Source: Malachius bipustulatus (lineage: Eukaryota; Arthropoda; Insecta; Coleoptera; Melyridae). From it: a stretch of 64,000 nt of DNA. Shown one piece after another: positions 10,836-22,565 of the stretch (positions within the stretch are counted from its first letter, which is position 1; the number at the start of each line of letters is the position of its first letter). The position numbers were made by a program, and so were the translations under genes. Under the pieces are notes generated by a model, which worked only from the letters and a program-made list of their open reading frames with translations, was not told where the DNA came from and ran no database searches. The stretch lies in NCBI GenBank assembly GCA_910589415.1, contig OU342638.1:1550001-1614000 (forward strand), read 5' to 3'.

Positions 10836-12217
10836 ATGTCGAATTTTCGCAGATGTAGATTGTTACACGACTTCAAACGGAACTTTGCGACAAGAAACAT
10901 CCCGAAGCTGAAAGATCATGGAATGTATGAAGGCATATTCCCGGACACAGCTGCAAATACAGTCACCGATCTCCTGAATTCTTCACCTCAATGCGTTTAT
11001 GCTGGATTCGATCCCACAGCCGACAGTTTGCATGTAGGCAATTTGTTGGTCCTCCTCAATCTTTTACATTGGCATCGAGGTGGACATAAATCCATAGCCC
11101 TAATCGGCGGCGCTACTGCTAAAATTGGCGATCCCAGCGGCAAAACAACTGAACGGGAGCTCCTAAATCAGGATACTCTTAAAGGGAATATTCAGGGTAT
11201 TCGAAATAATATCGAGCTTATCTACCAGAACCACCAGAAATATTTCTCTGCTAATAACAAACACAAAACTCGCCCTTTGATTTTGCTCAATAATGAGGAA
11301 TGGTACAACGAACTACTGAACTACCAATAACAAAATTCATCGGAGAAGCTGGCAGATACTTTCGCATGGGAACAATGCTTTCCAGAACCAGTGTTCAGTC
11401 ACGTTTGAACTCCCCACAGAGAATGAGTTTCACAGAGTTTAGCTATCAGCTGTTCCAAGCCTACGATTGACAATATCTCTATGAAAAAAATAACTGTAGA
11501 TTTCAGATTGGGGGAAACGATCAAATGGGCAATATCATGTCCGGCCATGAACTGATTAGTAAGGCTTGTAAAGCGCAAGTATTTGCTTTAACAATGCCGA
11601 TAATTACCAGTGAAATGATAGATAAATTCGGTAAATCAGCCGGCAATGCTGTGTGGCTCTCTGCTAAGAAAACCTCTCTCCTTTCGAGTTTTACCAATTC
11701 TGGATGCGAACTACCGACAGTGAAGTAGAGAAACTGATCCGTCTATTCACGTTCGAGTCTATCGGCAGTGTGGAAGATACAATGAGACAAAATCGCGAAC
11801 ATCCCGAACGTCGACTTCCCCAGTGTCATCTAGCTGAGAAAGTTACACTACTAGTGCACGGTGAAGCAGGTTTAGAACAAGCAAAAGTGGCCTCGAAGGC
11901 GTTGTATGAAGGAAGTGTCTCTGCACTAAGTGGTCTGCCTGCAGAAGAAATAGTAAGACTATTTAAAGAGACGCCTGTAATAGAGCTCTCTGCTGAACCG
12001 GGACAAAGTGTGTTCGACTTGGCAATGAGTGCGGGGTGTTTCCCAACGAAACAAGATGCACTTCGTATTATAGCTGCAGGCGGTTTCTATATTAATCAGC
12101 AACGTTGAGCTAATCCTGCTGAAGTACTCAACTATGGGGTACATAGACTTCCGAATAATATGTCACTACTGACTGAGGATTGGCAAGAGGAATTATTACC
12201 TCGTCAAATGGCTCTAG
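10836..12217 (+). pseudogene. YARS2: Mitochondrial tyrosyl-tRNA synthetase-like pseudogene
   Basis: Reads as a full-length bacterial/mitochondrial-type TyrRS, about 460 codons, with no introns. The HIGH-type motif appears as DPTADSLHVGNLL, followed by LIGGATAKIGDPSGKT. The middle has GGNDQMGNIMSGHE. The KMSKS-type loop is FGKSAGNAVWL. The C-terminal S4-like part ends RIGKRNYYLVKWL with a stop at 12215-12217. Breaks: a frameshift near 11310-11325, an in-frame TGA at 11468-11470 (where Trp or an aromatic residue is expected), a frameshift near 11671-11680, an in-frame TGA at 12106-12108, and a frameshift near 12165-12176. It is a retrocopy or a decayed locus. No poly-A tail was seen, so retroposition is not proved. 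Confidence 0.88.
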
Positions 12218-13392
12218 TGAATTTGATTGTTGACGTGATACTTGTTACCGGTTATTATTATAATAGTGACTGTTTTTGTACATTTCTTTCTAGAATTAAC
12301 GGACTGAGTAGTAATGCAGAAAACTGTTGTCAGTCAAAAGTAATCCAGTAATCCTGTCCTGCAGTTGAAGTGAAATGAATAAGTAAGTCATACAAATTTA
12401 TACAAACATCTGATTTTTTACCATCTTGGGAATGCAATGCAATGCAAGTTTTTCATTTTAGAGTGACCTTAAAATTTTTTAGGTAAGGTTGGGTTTTAGG
12501 AGACACGAAGCGTAGACGGTGGCGGGCATATTCCGTTGGGTAACTGATGACGCTAAAACGCAACCTTACCATTTTTTAATTTGCTTGTATCTATCTAATT
12601 ATTGTAATCAACATCAAATCAGCATTGTTCAAAATTTTATAGTTGATAAGATAATTTTAGCTTATTGAGGGAAATCTTTCTTTAGGAATCCAAATCCAGA
12701 AATTGTTTATAATTTTTACTTTTAAATTTTCCTATACAAGCGTTTTGCAAGAAATATTTTTGCCAGAAGGAAAATACCTATAGAGAAGTTTTTATGTAAA
12801 AGTACAGGGTGAGTTCTTTGCTCACCATCAAATTGTGACAAATGGAAGGCGAGGTCGAGGGTGTGGTATTTTAATTAAAAGAACTTCATATAATCATATT
12901 ATGTCCGATTTTAATTCTCTACGAAGTTAGAGGGCCTCAAAGTTTTCTACATCAGGAGTCAATTTAAGATTTTTTTAACCCTTTAGGGCAAGACCCTGTT
13001 TCTTAATTTTTTTTTTATTTTTTGCGTTCAATGTTACTTAAGAGGCTTTATATTAACTTTTATGAATAAAAAATAATAATAATTCGAAGGGATTTACAAA
13101 AAAATGGTGATTTACTAGACGACCACAGTCTAGCAGTCTACATAACTAAAACGTCAGTGGTTGAATAATAAACCATTGCTTGTTTGTCAAAAATAATTGG
13201 TTACAGTTCAGCCGTTGAAATAAGAACCACATAAAAAATGTTCACAATATACAGTGCATTTATTTTAAGTGTTGCCATAGGGAATAGCATGTAAAAAAAT
13301 ACACCCTATGTTAACTTATGTTGTCTTGTACTTTGGAAGTCGTTTTTAATTTTCAATAATAGTACATGTCATCTACTTTACAATACGGCCTT
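12218..13392. other. No recognised gene
   Basis: AT-rich and without coding motifs. It holds short A/T runs and one ACAGGGTGAG-like block near 12805 that resembles the ends of the foldback elements further right, without a visible partner. Confidence 0.45.
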
Positions 13393-13701
13393 TCAGAAAA
13401 GCCGTAAGTAATTCACAGTAAGTAATTCTTCAGTAAATAATTCACAAAATATACTTATTGGGGATTGAGTGTCTACTTCAATAGATGGTCCAAATGTCTG
13501 TGAAAAGATTGCAGCGTTGTACTTCTCTGGAATGACATCAGTTTTGTTCCAGTTATATACTGGCATATTAGATGAAGGCATTTCTTCATCAGATATGGAA
13601 GATGAACTGTCTGATAAATCCTCATGTAAGATTGGTCTTTTTTTTTCCGATCGGTTCATAATTTGAATCGTCAGAATCAAAGTCTGTAAAACTTTGATCA
13701 T
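13393..13701 (-). pseudogene. piggyBac transposase N-terminal fragment
   Basis: About 100 codons. An acidic Ser/Asp-rich start (EDLSDSSSSISDEEM) is followed by a block ending SPISIFCELFTEELL, which matches the piggyBac pattern of an acidic N-terminus followed by P-x-x-x-F-x-x-x-F-x-D/E-E-L-L. The sequence is lost right after this block, so only the N-terminal tip remains. No catalytic aspartate is present. It sits 3' of the macrodomain gene on the same strand. Confidence 0.65.
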
Positions 13702-13815
13702 GTATGGTATTCGAAACCCCTGATGTCGAAGCTACTGCTATAGGAGTGCCACTTCTAATTAAGTACATAATAACACAAAAAAATATTGTACATATTCGAC
13801 CAAACTAACAACATA

Positions 13816-13821
13816 TTTATT
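13816..13821 (-). other. Candidate polyadenylation signal for the macrodomain gene
   Basis: AATAAA on the minus strand about 90 bases after the stop codon of the OARD1-like gene. Position and sequence fit; use is unproved. Confidence 0.4.
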
Positions 13822-13911
13822 ATTGTGTCAAAAATACCTACTAGGTACATATAATAATATAATAAAAATGATAATAACAAATGATAAAAATAAATTAAAA
13901 TTAAGAAAAAA

Positions 13912-15891
13912 TCAAATGCAGAAATATAGGGAGCAGGGGCTGTCGGCGAAGATATAAGATATCATCATCTTAATGATCACCCAAGATTTGCGGTCACGAC
14001 CGCAAGCTATCTTAGGAAGCCCAAGCTTGGTTACTCCATGTATGTCCAAAAGTCTTTTCAGGTCCATAAGACCATATGAACTAGTGATGGGCAGAATCGA
14101 ATACTTTCAAGAATCGAGACCTCAGTACTCGAATACTTATCAGAATCGAATACTTCAGTATTCGAATACTGACGATACGAGTACCAGACCAAAGATCGAT
14201 TCTGCCGCGCTCGGGACTCCGGAATCGGGCTGTTGCCGATACCTACTACCTACTACTACTACTCGAATGCTTCAGTATTCGAATACTGACGATATGAATG
14301 AGTACGAGTACTACGAGAACAAGGATAAGGATCGATTCTGCTGGTCGAAGGTCGAAGCCGCTTGACTGGCTTGACCTTGATTCCTATTCCTGCTACATAG
14401 GTCCCGCATTGACTTTTCCCGAAGTTGTCTTAGTTATAGGTACTTATTATTATTAATATTATTATTAATACGAGGATCGAGACAGAGACGGAACTTAACA
14501 AATTAACTTTTTTACTATAACTAATATTATTATGGTATATCGGGATCGCGTTGAATATTAACTAGCAGGTTACCTACCTATAGGTATGACCTTATAATTA
14601 TGTGAACTTCATTTTATTTTCAGTACACCAAAAACTGTTAGTTGGATACAATTATTATTATGGGCAGATACCTACCTAGCTGATCTGTATGAAAAATTTA
14701 AACAATTTGATCTTTTTGTATAAGTAGGTATATAGGTAAAATTTTAAGGATAATAGTAATGTTGAATTATTAATTAAAATAATTACTTAAATGACTGCGA
14801 AAGGTACCCATATTCAGTACATATTCAAGTCATTAAAAATTATTAAAATTAAAATTAAAACAAATGAATGATGATACGGTAGGTACCTAGGTAGGTAAAA
14901 CACATTTTATTTTATATTTGGAATGTGAGATTAAAGATAGATTTCATATTTCATCTAGTCTATAAGCGACTGCAGTAGTTTGTAGACAATACAACACAAT
15001 AATAAAAATAGAAATAATAGCGGCAATCCGGCAATGCAATAAATATGGACACGATTAGGAGTTCCGATTTCACATCCGAGAATCGAGACGCGAGGCGAGA
15101 CCCGAGACATTCATCATCCCATCGGAGATCTTGTACTCGTACTCGTATTTTAGTATTCGAATTCTTTTCTGACGTCGAAAATCGCCGATCCCACATCCGA
15201 GCCGAGAATCGATCCACGATCCGAGACATAAGACAAGAAGCGAAGCGACCATCCGAGATCTAGTATTCGAATGCTAGTACTCGAATGTTTTTCAAGTATT
15301 CGAATTCTGTTCTGACGTCGGAATCGGCAAGAATCGATACCACCGAGTACTTGAGAGAATCGAGACATGCGAGTACTTGTGAGAATCGAATACATCTCGA
15401 TTCTGGTATTCGAATACTCCCAACACTAATATGAACCTATATTTCGGCTTTTGGTGGTATTTTTTTTTGGTAATCAAATAATAAATGTATCTATTGTTGT
15501 CCGTAAGATGCACCACTTTTCCAACTTTTCCCTTCTGCTCACTCAAGTTTCCCACTCGTCCAAACTTCTTTCTGAAAACAAATCATCAAATTAGCACTTG
15601 ATAAAAAATAGGACATTATTCGAATTTATTAATCACCACTGTGACATGACACACCTTAATCTAATGAGCCATTTTTTGGAGTTTATGTAAGTATGTATTA
15701 AAATTTAAACGAAAAAAAAGAAAGAAAATTAAGCAATAAAATCGTACTTACTTGAAAGTGACAGCAATTCCGGCCGACATGTGGAGGTCCTCCGAGACAC
15801 AGTGCGCCAACGAATGAGTGTGGTCGAGAGTGAAGAGGTCCCTATCCTCATAGATCATTGTTGTCCTCTTCGGGACAATACTCACACCCAT
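13912..15891 (-). pseudogene. OARD1: OARD1/TARG1-like macrodomain gene split by an hAT insertion
   Basis: Two exons. Exon A (15752-15891) encodes the macrodomain start, with DRDLFTLDHTHSLAHCVSED and MSAGIAVTFK. It ends at a canonical donor (CAA then GTAAGT). A 180-bp intron follows (15572-15751, acceptor TTTTCAG). Exon B continues KKFGRVGNL, RYIYYLITKKKYHQKPKY, then, beyond the hAT element (14082-15428), LGLPKIACGRDRKSW and a stop at 13912-13914. This order matches ADP-ribosyl-acylglutamate hydrolases of the TARG1 type. The start at 15891 is a guess; coding may extend upstream. Odd points: Ser replaces Gly in the M-x-A-G-I-A-V loop, there is a one-base frame change near the insertion point, and the 1.35-kb element sits in the last exon. 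It is a host gene that is dead or dying in this haplotype, or mis-assembled. Confidence 0.8.
14082..15428. mobile_element. Non-autonomous hAT element with a perfect 8-bp target duplication
   Basis: Ends read TAGTGATGGGCAGAATCGA (left) and TAGTGTTGGGAGTATTCGA (right, reverse complement). ATATGAAC is duplicated at 14074-14081 and 15429-15436, and 8 bp is the hAT signature. Both subterminal regions (14095-14345 and 15085-15420) are packed with palindromic GTATTCGAATAC and with AATCGAGAC-like motifs. There is no transposase; the open frames inside are repeat artefacts. Confidence 0.93.
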
Positions 15892-16910
15892 TCTTACACA
15901 CTCCCAGAACCTCCTGTAGTCCGCGTCAACCGTTCTCTGTAGTCGTGGATTCCTTGAGACAAAATAAAATTAGTGTTCTCTATGATAAGTCTCACTGTAC
16001 CGGATGGGCAACTATAAGAATGGACGCCAACCATATCTCAGGAACACAGCTCTGCCCTAATATAGCAGAACATAGTAACTCATATTTGACCAATTTTGCA
16101 GGAGGAGAGGTTTCTTAAAATTTTATTGCCTTACGATTGCTAATACATATAACTGCAAGTTAATTTAAGTTGGTACCTTAGTATTTTTTTACGCTCTATT
16201 TAGAGACATGGATTTTAGGAAGATAAAATGTCAAAGAAAGGCCCAAAAATCAGTTGCTGTTGCTAGTCTATTTTCGATCTCAAGTGAATCTTATTATCAG
16301 ATGAAAATTATGTAAAAACTTGTAACTACACCTACTAGGTTTTAGTAATAATTATTGTTTTTTGGGTTTGAAATGAATTTATAGTGAATCGTAACTCAAG
16401 TTACTAAGTTTTGAATAAAGCATAAAGTAATGAAATTCAATGTATAGTTTGTTGTAAAGTCAAGTTTTATTTATAGTTAGATAGGACATAACTTATTTTT
16501 GACTTTGTATTTATTTATAAAGCATCAACAATAATAGTCAAATTATTATAGAAACTTGCAAACTTACCAACGATTAATACAGCCCTGTAAATTAATTCTG
16601 CATCTGTTATTTTATAATAAATCAACAATTTTTATTAATAAAAAAACTTTATTTATTCAATAATTATTTTGAAATTCTGAAAACTTAAATGCAGTTTAAC
16701 GGATAAGAAAAAAAATATATAGTTATTCATTTTATATACTTAGGTATAATAAAAACAAAATTATATACTTATTCATTTTATATACTTAGGTATAATAAAA
16801 ACATTATTGAAAAATTATTTTTCTGGCACATTGCACAAGTCTGGTGCATTGTCATTAATTGGCATACATTGCCAAAACAATAATTTTTTTCTTTCATTAG
16901 CAAATAGCGA
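15892..16910. other. No recognised gene; small tandem duplication
   Basis: AT-rich. Upstream of the macrodomain gene it may hold its promoter, but no motif stands out. A 46-bp offset tandem duplication containing TTTTATATACTTAGGTATAA lies at about 16723-16804. Confidence 0.45.
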
Positions 16911-18103
16911 TCAATCAACTTCTGTAAAGTTTTCATCTGATATTGAATTTTTGAAATATAAGCTTTTGGATCCTTTTCTGAATTGGATTATTTTTACTGA
17001 ATCTAAAAGAGGAATATTTTTATTCTTCCTTTGCTTACATCCATCAGAAAAAGGAAAGAAGTCAGTGAAATTTAAACTCACACATTTAGTTTTGCGAGAG
17101 GAATCTTCAATAATGTTCAATAAGTGATTAAAATCATAGATGTTTTCATGTTTTTTCATAGAAGTACTGATGCGGCCATGCACTGAATCGGCAGCCATAA
17201 ATGAATGTCCTGGTTCAAAATATTTCACAGTAATTTCTTCTGGGCCCCACTCAGCATTAACAAAACAAACAAAAGAAGTGTAAAGTGTCCAATTTTTGTT
17301 CTGAGCTGAACAATTATCAGCCCAAAATATAAATTTGGTAACTTTTCCATCAGATTGTTTGATTAAGTTATAATATGCTGAAGTTACATCTGCCGCTGTT
17401 CTTCCGCGAATGGCCTCATGCCACATGACACAAATATTTTCGTCCAGTTTTAATGAAGCAAACGTTTCGTTGAAGACAACTAACCTGAAAAATTATTAAA
17501 TAAATACTAAATAAAAGGTATACGATTTAAAATCTTCGGTACCTTGAAACGAAGAAGGATTTTTTTGTTGACATTTTGGGAAGCAATAATACTTTTTGCA
17601 TGTCAACACTATAAATTTTCCCGTTTTCGTCTGATGTTTTCTCTTTATCAAATTTATATGCTTGCCTGGCTTTTGTGTATCGAATCTTGTGGTCTTTAAA
17701 GCGGATACACCGAGGGATACACTTAGAACAATCTTCTAAACAATCTTCTTTTTGGCTATCAACATGAGTTATATTTTGAAGACACACCTCACATTCGTCT
17801 TGAGATGGACGACTAAATCCAATATTTTGTTTATAAAATATTTTTCTGTATAAATCATACAATATTTTATTATTATGTTCACAAAAATCTTTCCAAATAA
17901 ATTTTATAGTCAGCTCAGGAGACAGATAACGTCTATGTGGCGAATGTGCCAAATTATAGTGTGAAACAACTGGGTTGAATTAATTTATATGTCTAATTAT
18001 TTTTTCTCCATTTTCTTCTTTTATTTGTAAAATACTTCTAGAAATAAGTCCTCTTTCATCTAATATTTTCCCCATACCATCCTCGCTAGATCTCTTTGAT
18101 CTA
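16911..18103 (-). pseudogene. DNC-x-[GA]-QNKN-family transposase-like gene, copy 1
   Basis: Two exons on the minus strand. Exon 1 (about 17543-18103) holds a Cys-rich zinc-binding-like block (CEVC, then CLEDCSKC). The intron at 17485-17542 is only 58 bp, with GTACCG donor and TTTTCAG acceptor, and preserves phase. Exon 2 starts with FNETF, WHEAIRGRTA, then ADNCSAQNKNW and KYFEPGHSFMAADSVH. An in-frame TAA lies at 17980-17982 and a TGA near 16910 shortens the tail. The family is repeated twice more in this window (22566-24025 and 49190-50430). I think it may be a Sola-type DNA transposase because of the DNC-x-x-QN-x-N box, but that is not certain. Spliced structure shows it was once a real gene. 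Confidence 0.6.
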
Positions 18104-18757
18104 AAATAACTAAGTAGTGATAATTCCATCAGTTTTTAGTCCCAGAGAATGCAAAAACATGATTTTACACACTGGTATTATCAGTATCATTGACAGGTAA
18201 ATAATATTTAAATGTATACTGTCTGGGAGCAGCAACTTAGTAAATTAAAGGTTACCTACCGCAATATATCACTTGTTTGAGTTGTTCATAATCACTGTGT
18301 ATGTATCACTGTTAATACTCGATCTAATATGTGTGTAATCGAGATTTAATAACGCCGAGGAAATTTTTCTTTTTTAGATTAGGTATCTGTTAGTCTTACT
18401 GTTCTCTTCTGGTATAATACTTATAATTAAATTAAAAAGCACTTTCATTTTGTAATACTATGATATAATATGCGTACCGGTAAAAATCCATGAAAACATA
18501 TCACAATCGCTTGAACAAGAAGTATGAATAGTAGTTACATAAGTTATACATATCAGTTAGGTACAGCAGGTATAAGTTATATGTATTTATGCAAAATGCC
18601 CGTGTACAAATAATACAAAATAAATATACCTAATACTATACTCTATACTTTGTATATAATAATTACAGAGGGAGTGATTTTTTTGGTTTTCTCGTTTTTT
18701 ATGGAATGAGGTTTTTTCGCCAAGTCGTTAAACTCCACCCACGCTCCAGAGATTTTT
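18104..18757. other. No recognised gene
   Basis: AT-rich intergenic sequence between two minus-strand fragments. No motif seen on either strand. Confidence 0.4.
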
Positions 18758-19762
18758 CTACAAAATGCCTTGTAGTGTCCAAGGGAATCTATCACATCCT
18801 GCTTCATGGGTGATTATACCGTTTAACATGTACCGCTGATCTTCGGTAATATTTATTACCGATGGAATTTCACTCAGTGAAATCACGTTTGCTGCGTTTG
18901 AGTAGCGTACTTTGTGGATCATAGAATTAAAAGTAAACTCTGTATCCAGCAGCAAATGATGTCCTGGTCTACGGTGTATTTTTTGCACTTGTGTCCGAGC
19001 GTGGCATTTATTGCACTTAACAGAATCGCCTTAGAAAAAATTCACCATTACATTTTGCAGGCCTTCAGAAAAGTTGGTTCTCCACACTTCCGCAGGAATC
19101 TGCAAAGTGATTAAATTCTCCGCTATGTTGCAGACCGGACATTTGCGTTCTTGGATCGATGATGCCAAATCCGGTAAATTTTTATACAGTCTTTGGATGA
19201 AGTTCCCAGCGTTATCTGCACAGTTCAAACTGTTTTGGCAGACTGTGTATAATTTCGATAGAAGTCGCGCCCGTTTGCTATACACTTCTGTTGTGGTTCC
19301 GTTTAAAACGTAACTTCCAATGAAGTCAATAAAGTCTGATTTATGTTTTGCCTGGTCTAAAAAGTTTTTGTAGAACTCATTTTCTATATAGGCATTCCCA
19401 ATCACTTCAGCCAAAGAATCAAACGGACATGTATTTCTCACAGCCAAGGGTATCCCATTGACTTTCGTTACAGGCAGTTTATTTCCGTTAATTAAAAATG
19501 CGTTTTTATTTCGTGCTACCTTGCGATTATGAATAATTTTTACATTTGCGCATGGGCGCAAGTAGATGCCACGCTGTCCTTTAACTTTTGCTTCGTCTGA
19601 TTCATCCTTCATTTCCTCTTTAACTTCTGTGTCCGCTATTTCTTTATTTTTCACGATGGTTTCGTCAGATTGCACACTGTTTACATATTCTTCAAGAAAA
19701 TTGATGTCTTCTATCGAAATTGCATTTTTGTCTTTCTCGATCGCTGTCGAATGCAGGGGCAT
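18758..19762 (-). pseudogene. Cysteine-protease-like (USP/C19-like) transposon-associated protein, broken
   Basis: The product starts with an acidic region (residues 1-75). Then comes RNTCPFDSLAEVIGNAY, like the Cys box of ubiquitin-specific proteases (N-x-C-x-x-x-x-L), then a four-Cys zinc finger: CPVC, and after the break CNKC. Next are RPGHHLLLDTEF and a tail with WTLQGIL. An in-frame TAA at 19031-19033 separates the two halves, which otherwise stay in the same frame. A Cys box followed by a CxxC...CxxC finger suits a C19 fold. Similar proteins are multicopy in insect genomes and seem to travel with transposons. Function is unknown and the C19 call is tentative. Confidence 0.5.
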
Positions 19763-21054
19763 GTTTGTGTTTGAACAGTTTTTATTTTTTTTTATTTTAT
19801 TTTTATTTTTTAATTTACAGTCAACGGGTGGAACCCCTTAGGATACATTTCAATAAATACATTCATAATAAATCAATAAATTCAATCACAAAACATCATA
19901 TTATGGTTTATTAGGTCTAAAGAAATCTAGTAACTAGGGTTTTAAGCCCCTTTTTAAATGTTGAAACATTATCAAGTCCTAATAGGTGGGAGGGAACAAC
20001 TATTTTATTCCACTTCCTTCTCAAGCGAGGTATTGTCGAGTAATAAATATAATTGTTGTTTAACAATTAAGTATAACAGTTGAAGCTAATCTTTTTTGAA
20101 AACGGATCCACATCTATTTCACCAGATTCGTCGTTAAATATTGACTTTTCTGGTCTTTTTTTCCTCTCCATTCTTCTTCATATTTTAGGTAATCATTGGC
20201 CGATGTAATATCAGAAAACAGCACAATGATTTTTTCTGAACAATCGGTCTTTCTTCTTTTAATTGTTTTGACATCCCTTATAACCTTCCATTCCACCCCG
20301 AGCAATTTTCGGGGAGGTTAGGAATGCTATTTAGCAGCCAGCTAGCTCAAAATGAAAATTTAACTATTGTTATGGCAATGCACACAAATGAACAACGTCA
20401 CAGGCAGAAGAAAATTCACAAGCAAATTTTAACAGTTTTTATTAAAGTAATAAATATAAATAGAGAGTAAAATAGATAATAATTAATAGATTAATGCCCG
20501 TATTCACAAACGATAATTTCCTAAATAATTACGTAATTATTTAAATGAGTGAGATGGAGATGTGCAATTTTTTTACAATAGAATGAGTTGGGGATAATTG
20601 ATTACGTAATTATTTAGGAAATTATCGTTTGTGAATACGGGCGTTTATATCACAAAATATATCAATTAAATGGAATAAATTCAAATATCACAAAAAATGA
20701 GAAATTGTAATTGTTGGTGAATTACAAACGGTATCACAGATATGTATACAATTAACAATGAAATAAGTATTAAATTCATGAAGATTATGAAAGAATTATA
20801 ATAATAAAACAGGTGATTTATGGAAATCGTGGAACGATTAAATTAGAAAGATAAAATAATTACATACAAGAAATGATATTGAAACCCACACGATGACGTG
20901 TGGGGGCGATATTAATAATAGAAAAAATTGCTTTATTTAACAAAAGGAAAAATTACAAACTGCAACGATTATTGAAAAAGTGAGGCACTAGAGCCCTGGA
21001 GGTGAAATGACGGTTAAAAAGCAATGATTTGAAAAATGAAAAGTAGCAACCAGG
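19763..21054. other. No confident gene; one MITE inside
   Basis: Holds the small MITE at 20496-20642. A 63-codon minus-strand frame at 20114-20305 (DITSANDYLKYEEEW core) has a protein-like composition, but I do not recognise it and list it only as a possible scrap. Confidence 0.4.
20496..20642. mobile_element. 147-bp MITE with GCCCGTATTCACAAACGATA ends
   Basis: Near-perfect inverted repeats about 50 bp long: GCCCGTATTCACAAACGATA then ATTTCCTAAATAATTACGTA at the left, and their complement at the right. The middle is short. It has no coding capacity, and no clear target duplication was seen. Confidence 0.82.
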
Positions 21055-22375
21055 CTAGGTACACCAGTGAAGAATTGAACACAATTTAAAATACCTACTT
21101 ATTTCTTCTACAGGAATGCCATTTCCTAACCCATACTCCCTTATTTCAGCTCTAACGAGCAATTTATTGTAAGCAGCCTGACATTGCCTAGCTGTAGGAT
21201 TATTATTGTTCCCAAATCTCGAGCGAATTGAAGGAAAAAATAATTCTACATGGTCTTGGTTCACTTTATAAAGAGGCAAATATTTCAGTAGATTATTATT
21301 TTCCACCAATCGTGAAACATTTCACTTGCATTATTTAAAGCACTAATAATTCCAGTGAAACCTGTTTTTCTGTTTGAAAAAATTACATACTGACCATTAA
21401 TAAATTTCAGCTGTTTGAAGTAGTCAGTAACTACATTTTTTATATATTGACGAACTTCATTAATATTTTTCAAATTTAAAGCTTTTTTTAAATAAGGAGC
21501 CTGTAATGATGCACTGTTCAATATATCAAATGCATTATTTACATGCTTAATAAACTGGACAGTCGCCTCACAGTTCTTGAACTCAGTCAAATGTAACTTA
21601 TTGTTACAAAATGTGATAGCATCGGCTACCGAGTCACTTAATAACTGTGCTGCTAACTTGACTTTCATTTTTTGTTGAGAGAAGTTAACATGACTGGACC
21701 GTAATTTATTTCCCAAATGCAAGAGGGTATCTAGATACAGATGCATTCAATTTTTAAGTATTTAGAGCCTCTTCAGTAAAACCTGGAGACCCATTCACAA
21801 CAGAATACCAAGCACTTAGTGTTCGTGGATGAGGAAGGCATGTGTCAAATACTTTACGTATATAATTATATGCTTTAGGTGAAAAGAAATTTACTGTTAA
21901 AGCAAACTTTCTCAATGGTGCAGGATACTTTCTTTCAAGTTTACCTTTTTTTACTTTAGTTACTTGACGTTGAAGCAGCTCTTTAACACTCTCATTAAAA
22001 CTTTTGAATATCAAATAATTTTCATGCTGAATCAGATTTACATTTTTCAATTCTACCAACATTTGACTCAAGTTTGCAATTTTTTTTCAAATGCAATTTT
22101 ACCTGTTGTAAAGTTTTTATTTTTCGTCTTTGGTGCTCACATTTCTTCTGGAGTATGCTCAAACGGCGCTTCATCGAAGGTAAAAGCTTTGCGGACGTTT
22201 CTATAGACCTCCTAGAAACTGTAGCCACATCTGCAGTAACATGTAAAGTTGGTTCTGCAGATTTCTCAGTCGTTGCAGGAACCATATCAACATGAATGTC
22301 ATTTTCATGAAGCATGGATGCTTCCACCACTGGCACGACATCGGATATTGTTTTAGTTTCTAATGTTGGCAACAA
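21055..22375 (-). pseudogene. P-element/THAP9-type transposase, copy 1, internally deleted
   Basis: Four blocks in order on the minus strand. A basic coiled-coil-like region (LQKKCEHQRRKIKTL), then the P transposase block YPAPLRKFALTVNF with SPKAYNYIRK and LPHPRTLSAWY, then KMKVKLAAQLLSDSVADAI, then NRKTGFTGII and KVNQDHVELFFPSIRSR with NNNNPTARQ. The segment between the second and third blocks, which should hold the catalytic core with its Asp residues, is missing. The frame changes near 21750 and 21300. The THAP zinc finger expected at the N-terminus was not found. It is a defective relic, probably once a cut-and-paste transposase. Confidence 0.8.
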
Positions 22376-22565
22376 AATGATTTTCTATCCAACTGAAAAG
22401 TACTTTCAGTTATATTATCGTGATTTTGAGAAAAAACAAGTGTCGTTTTTGAAAGAAACTCGTGAAAATTTTATACCTCAATGGTTTTTTTTTTATTGAA
22501 AATACCCGCTTCAACTCATTTATTGGAAAAAATAAAATATTTTCACAAAATATTTTATTTAATTT

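Noticed and set aside
13973..15420. Several open frames of 60-130 codons rich in Ser, Arg and Tyr
   Set aside because: They run through the palindromic repeats of the hAT element and show only repeat-driven residues. The one real coding part here is the macrodomain exon.
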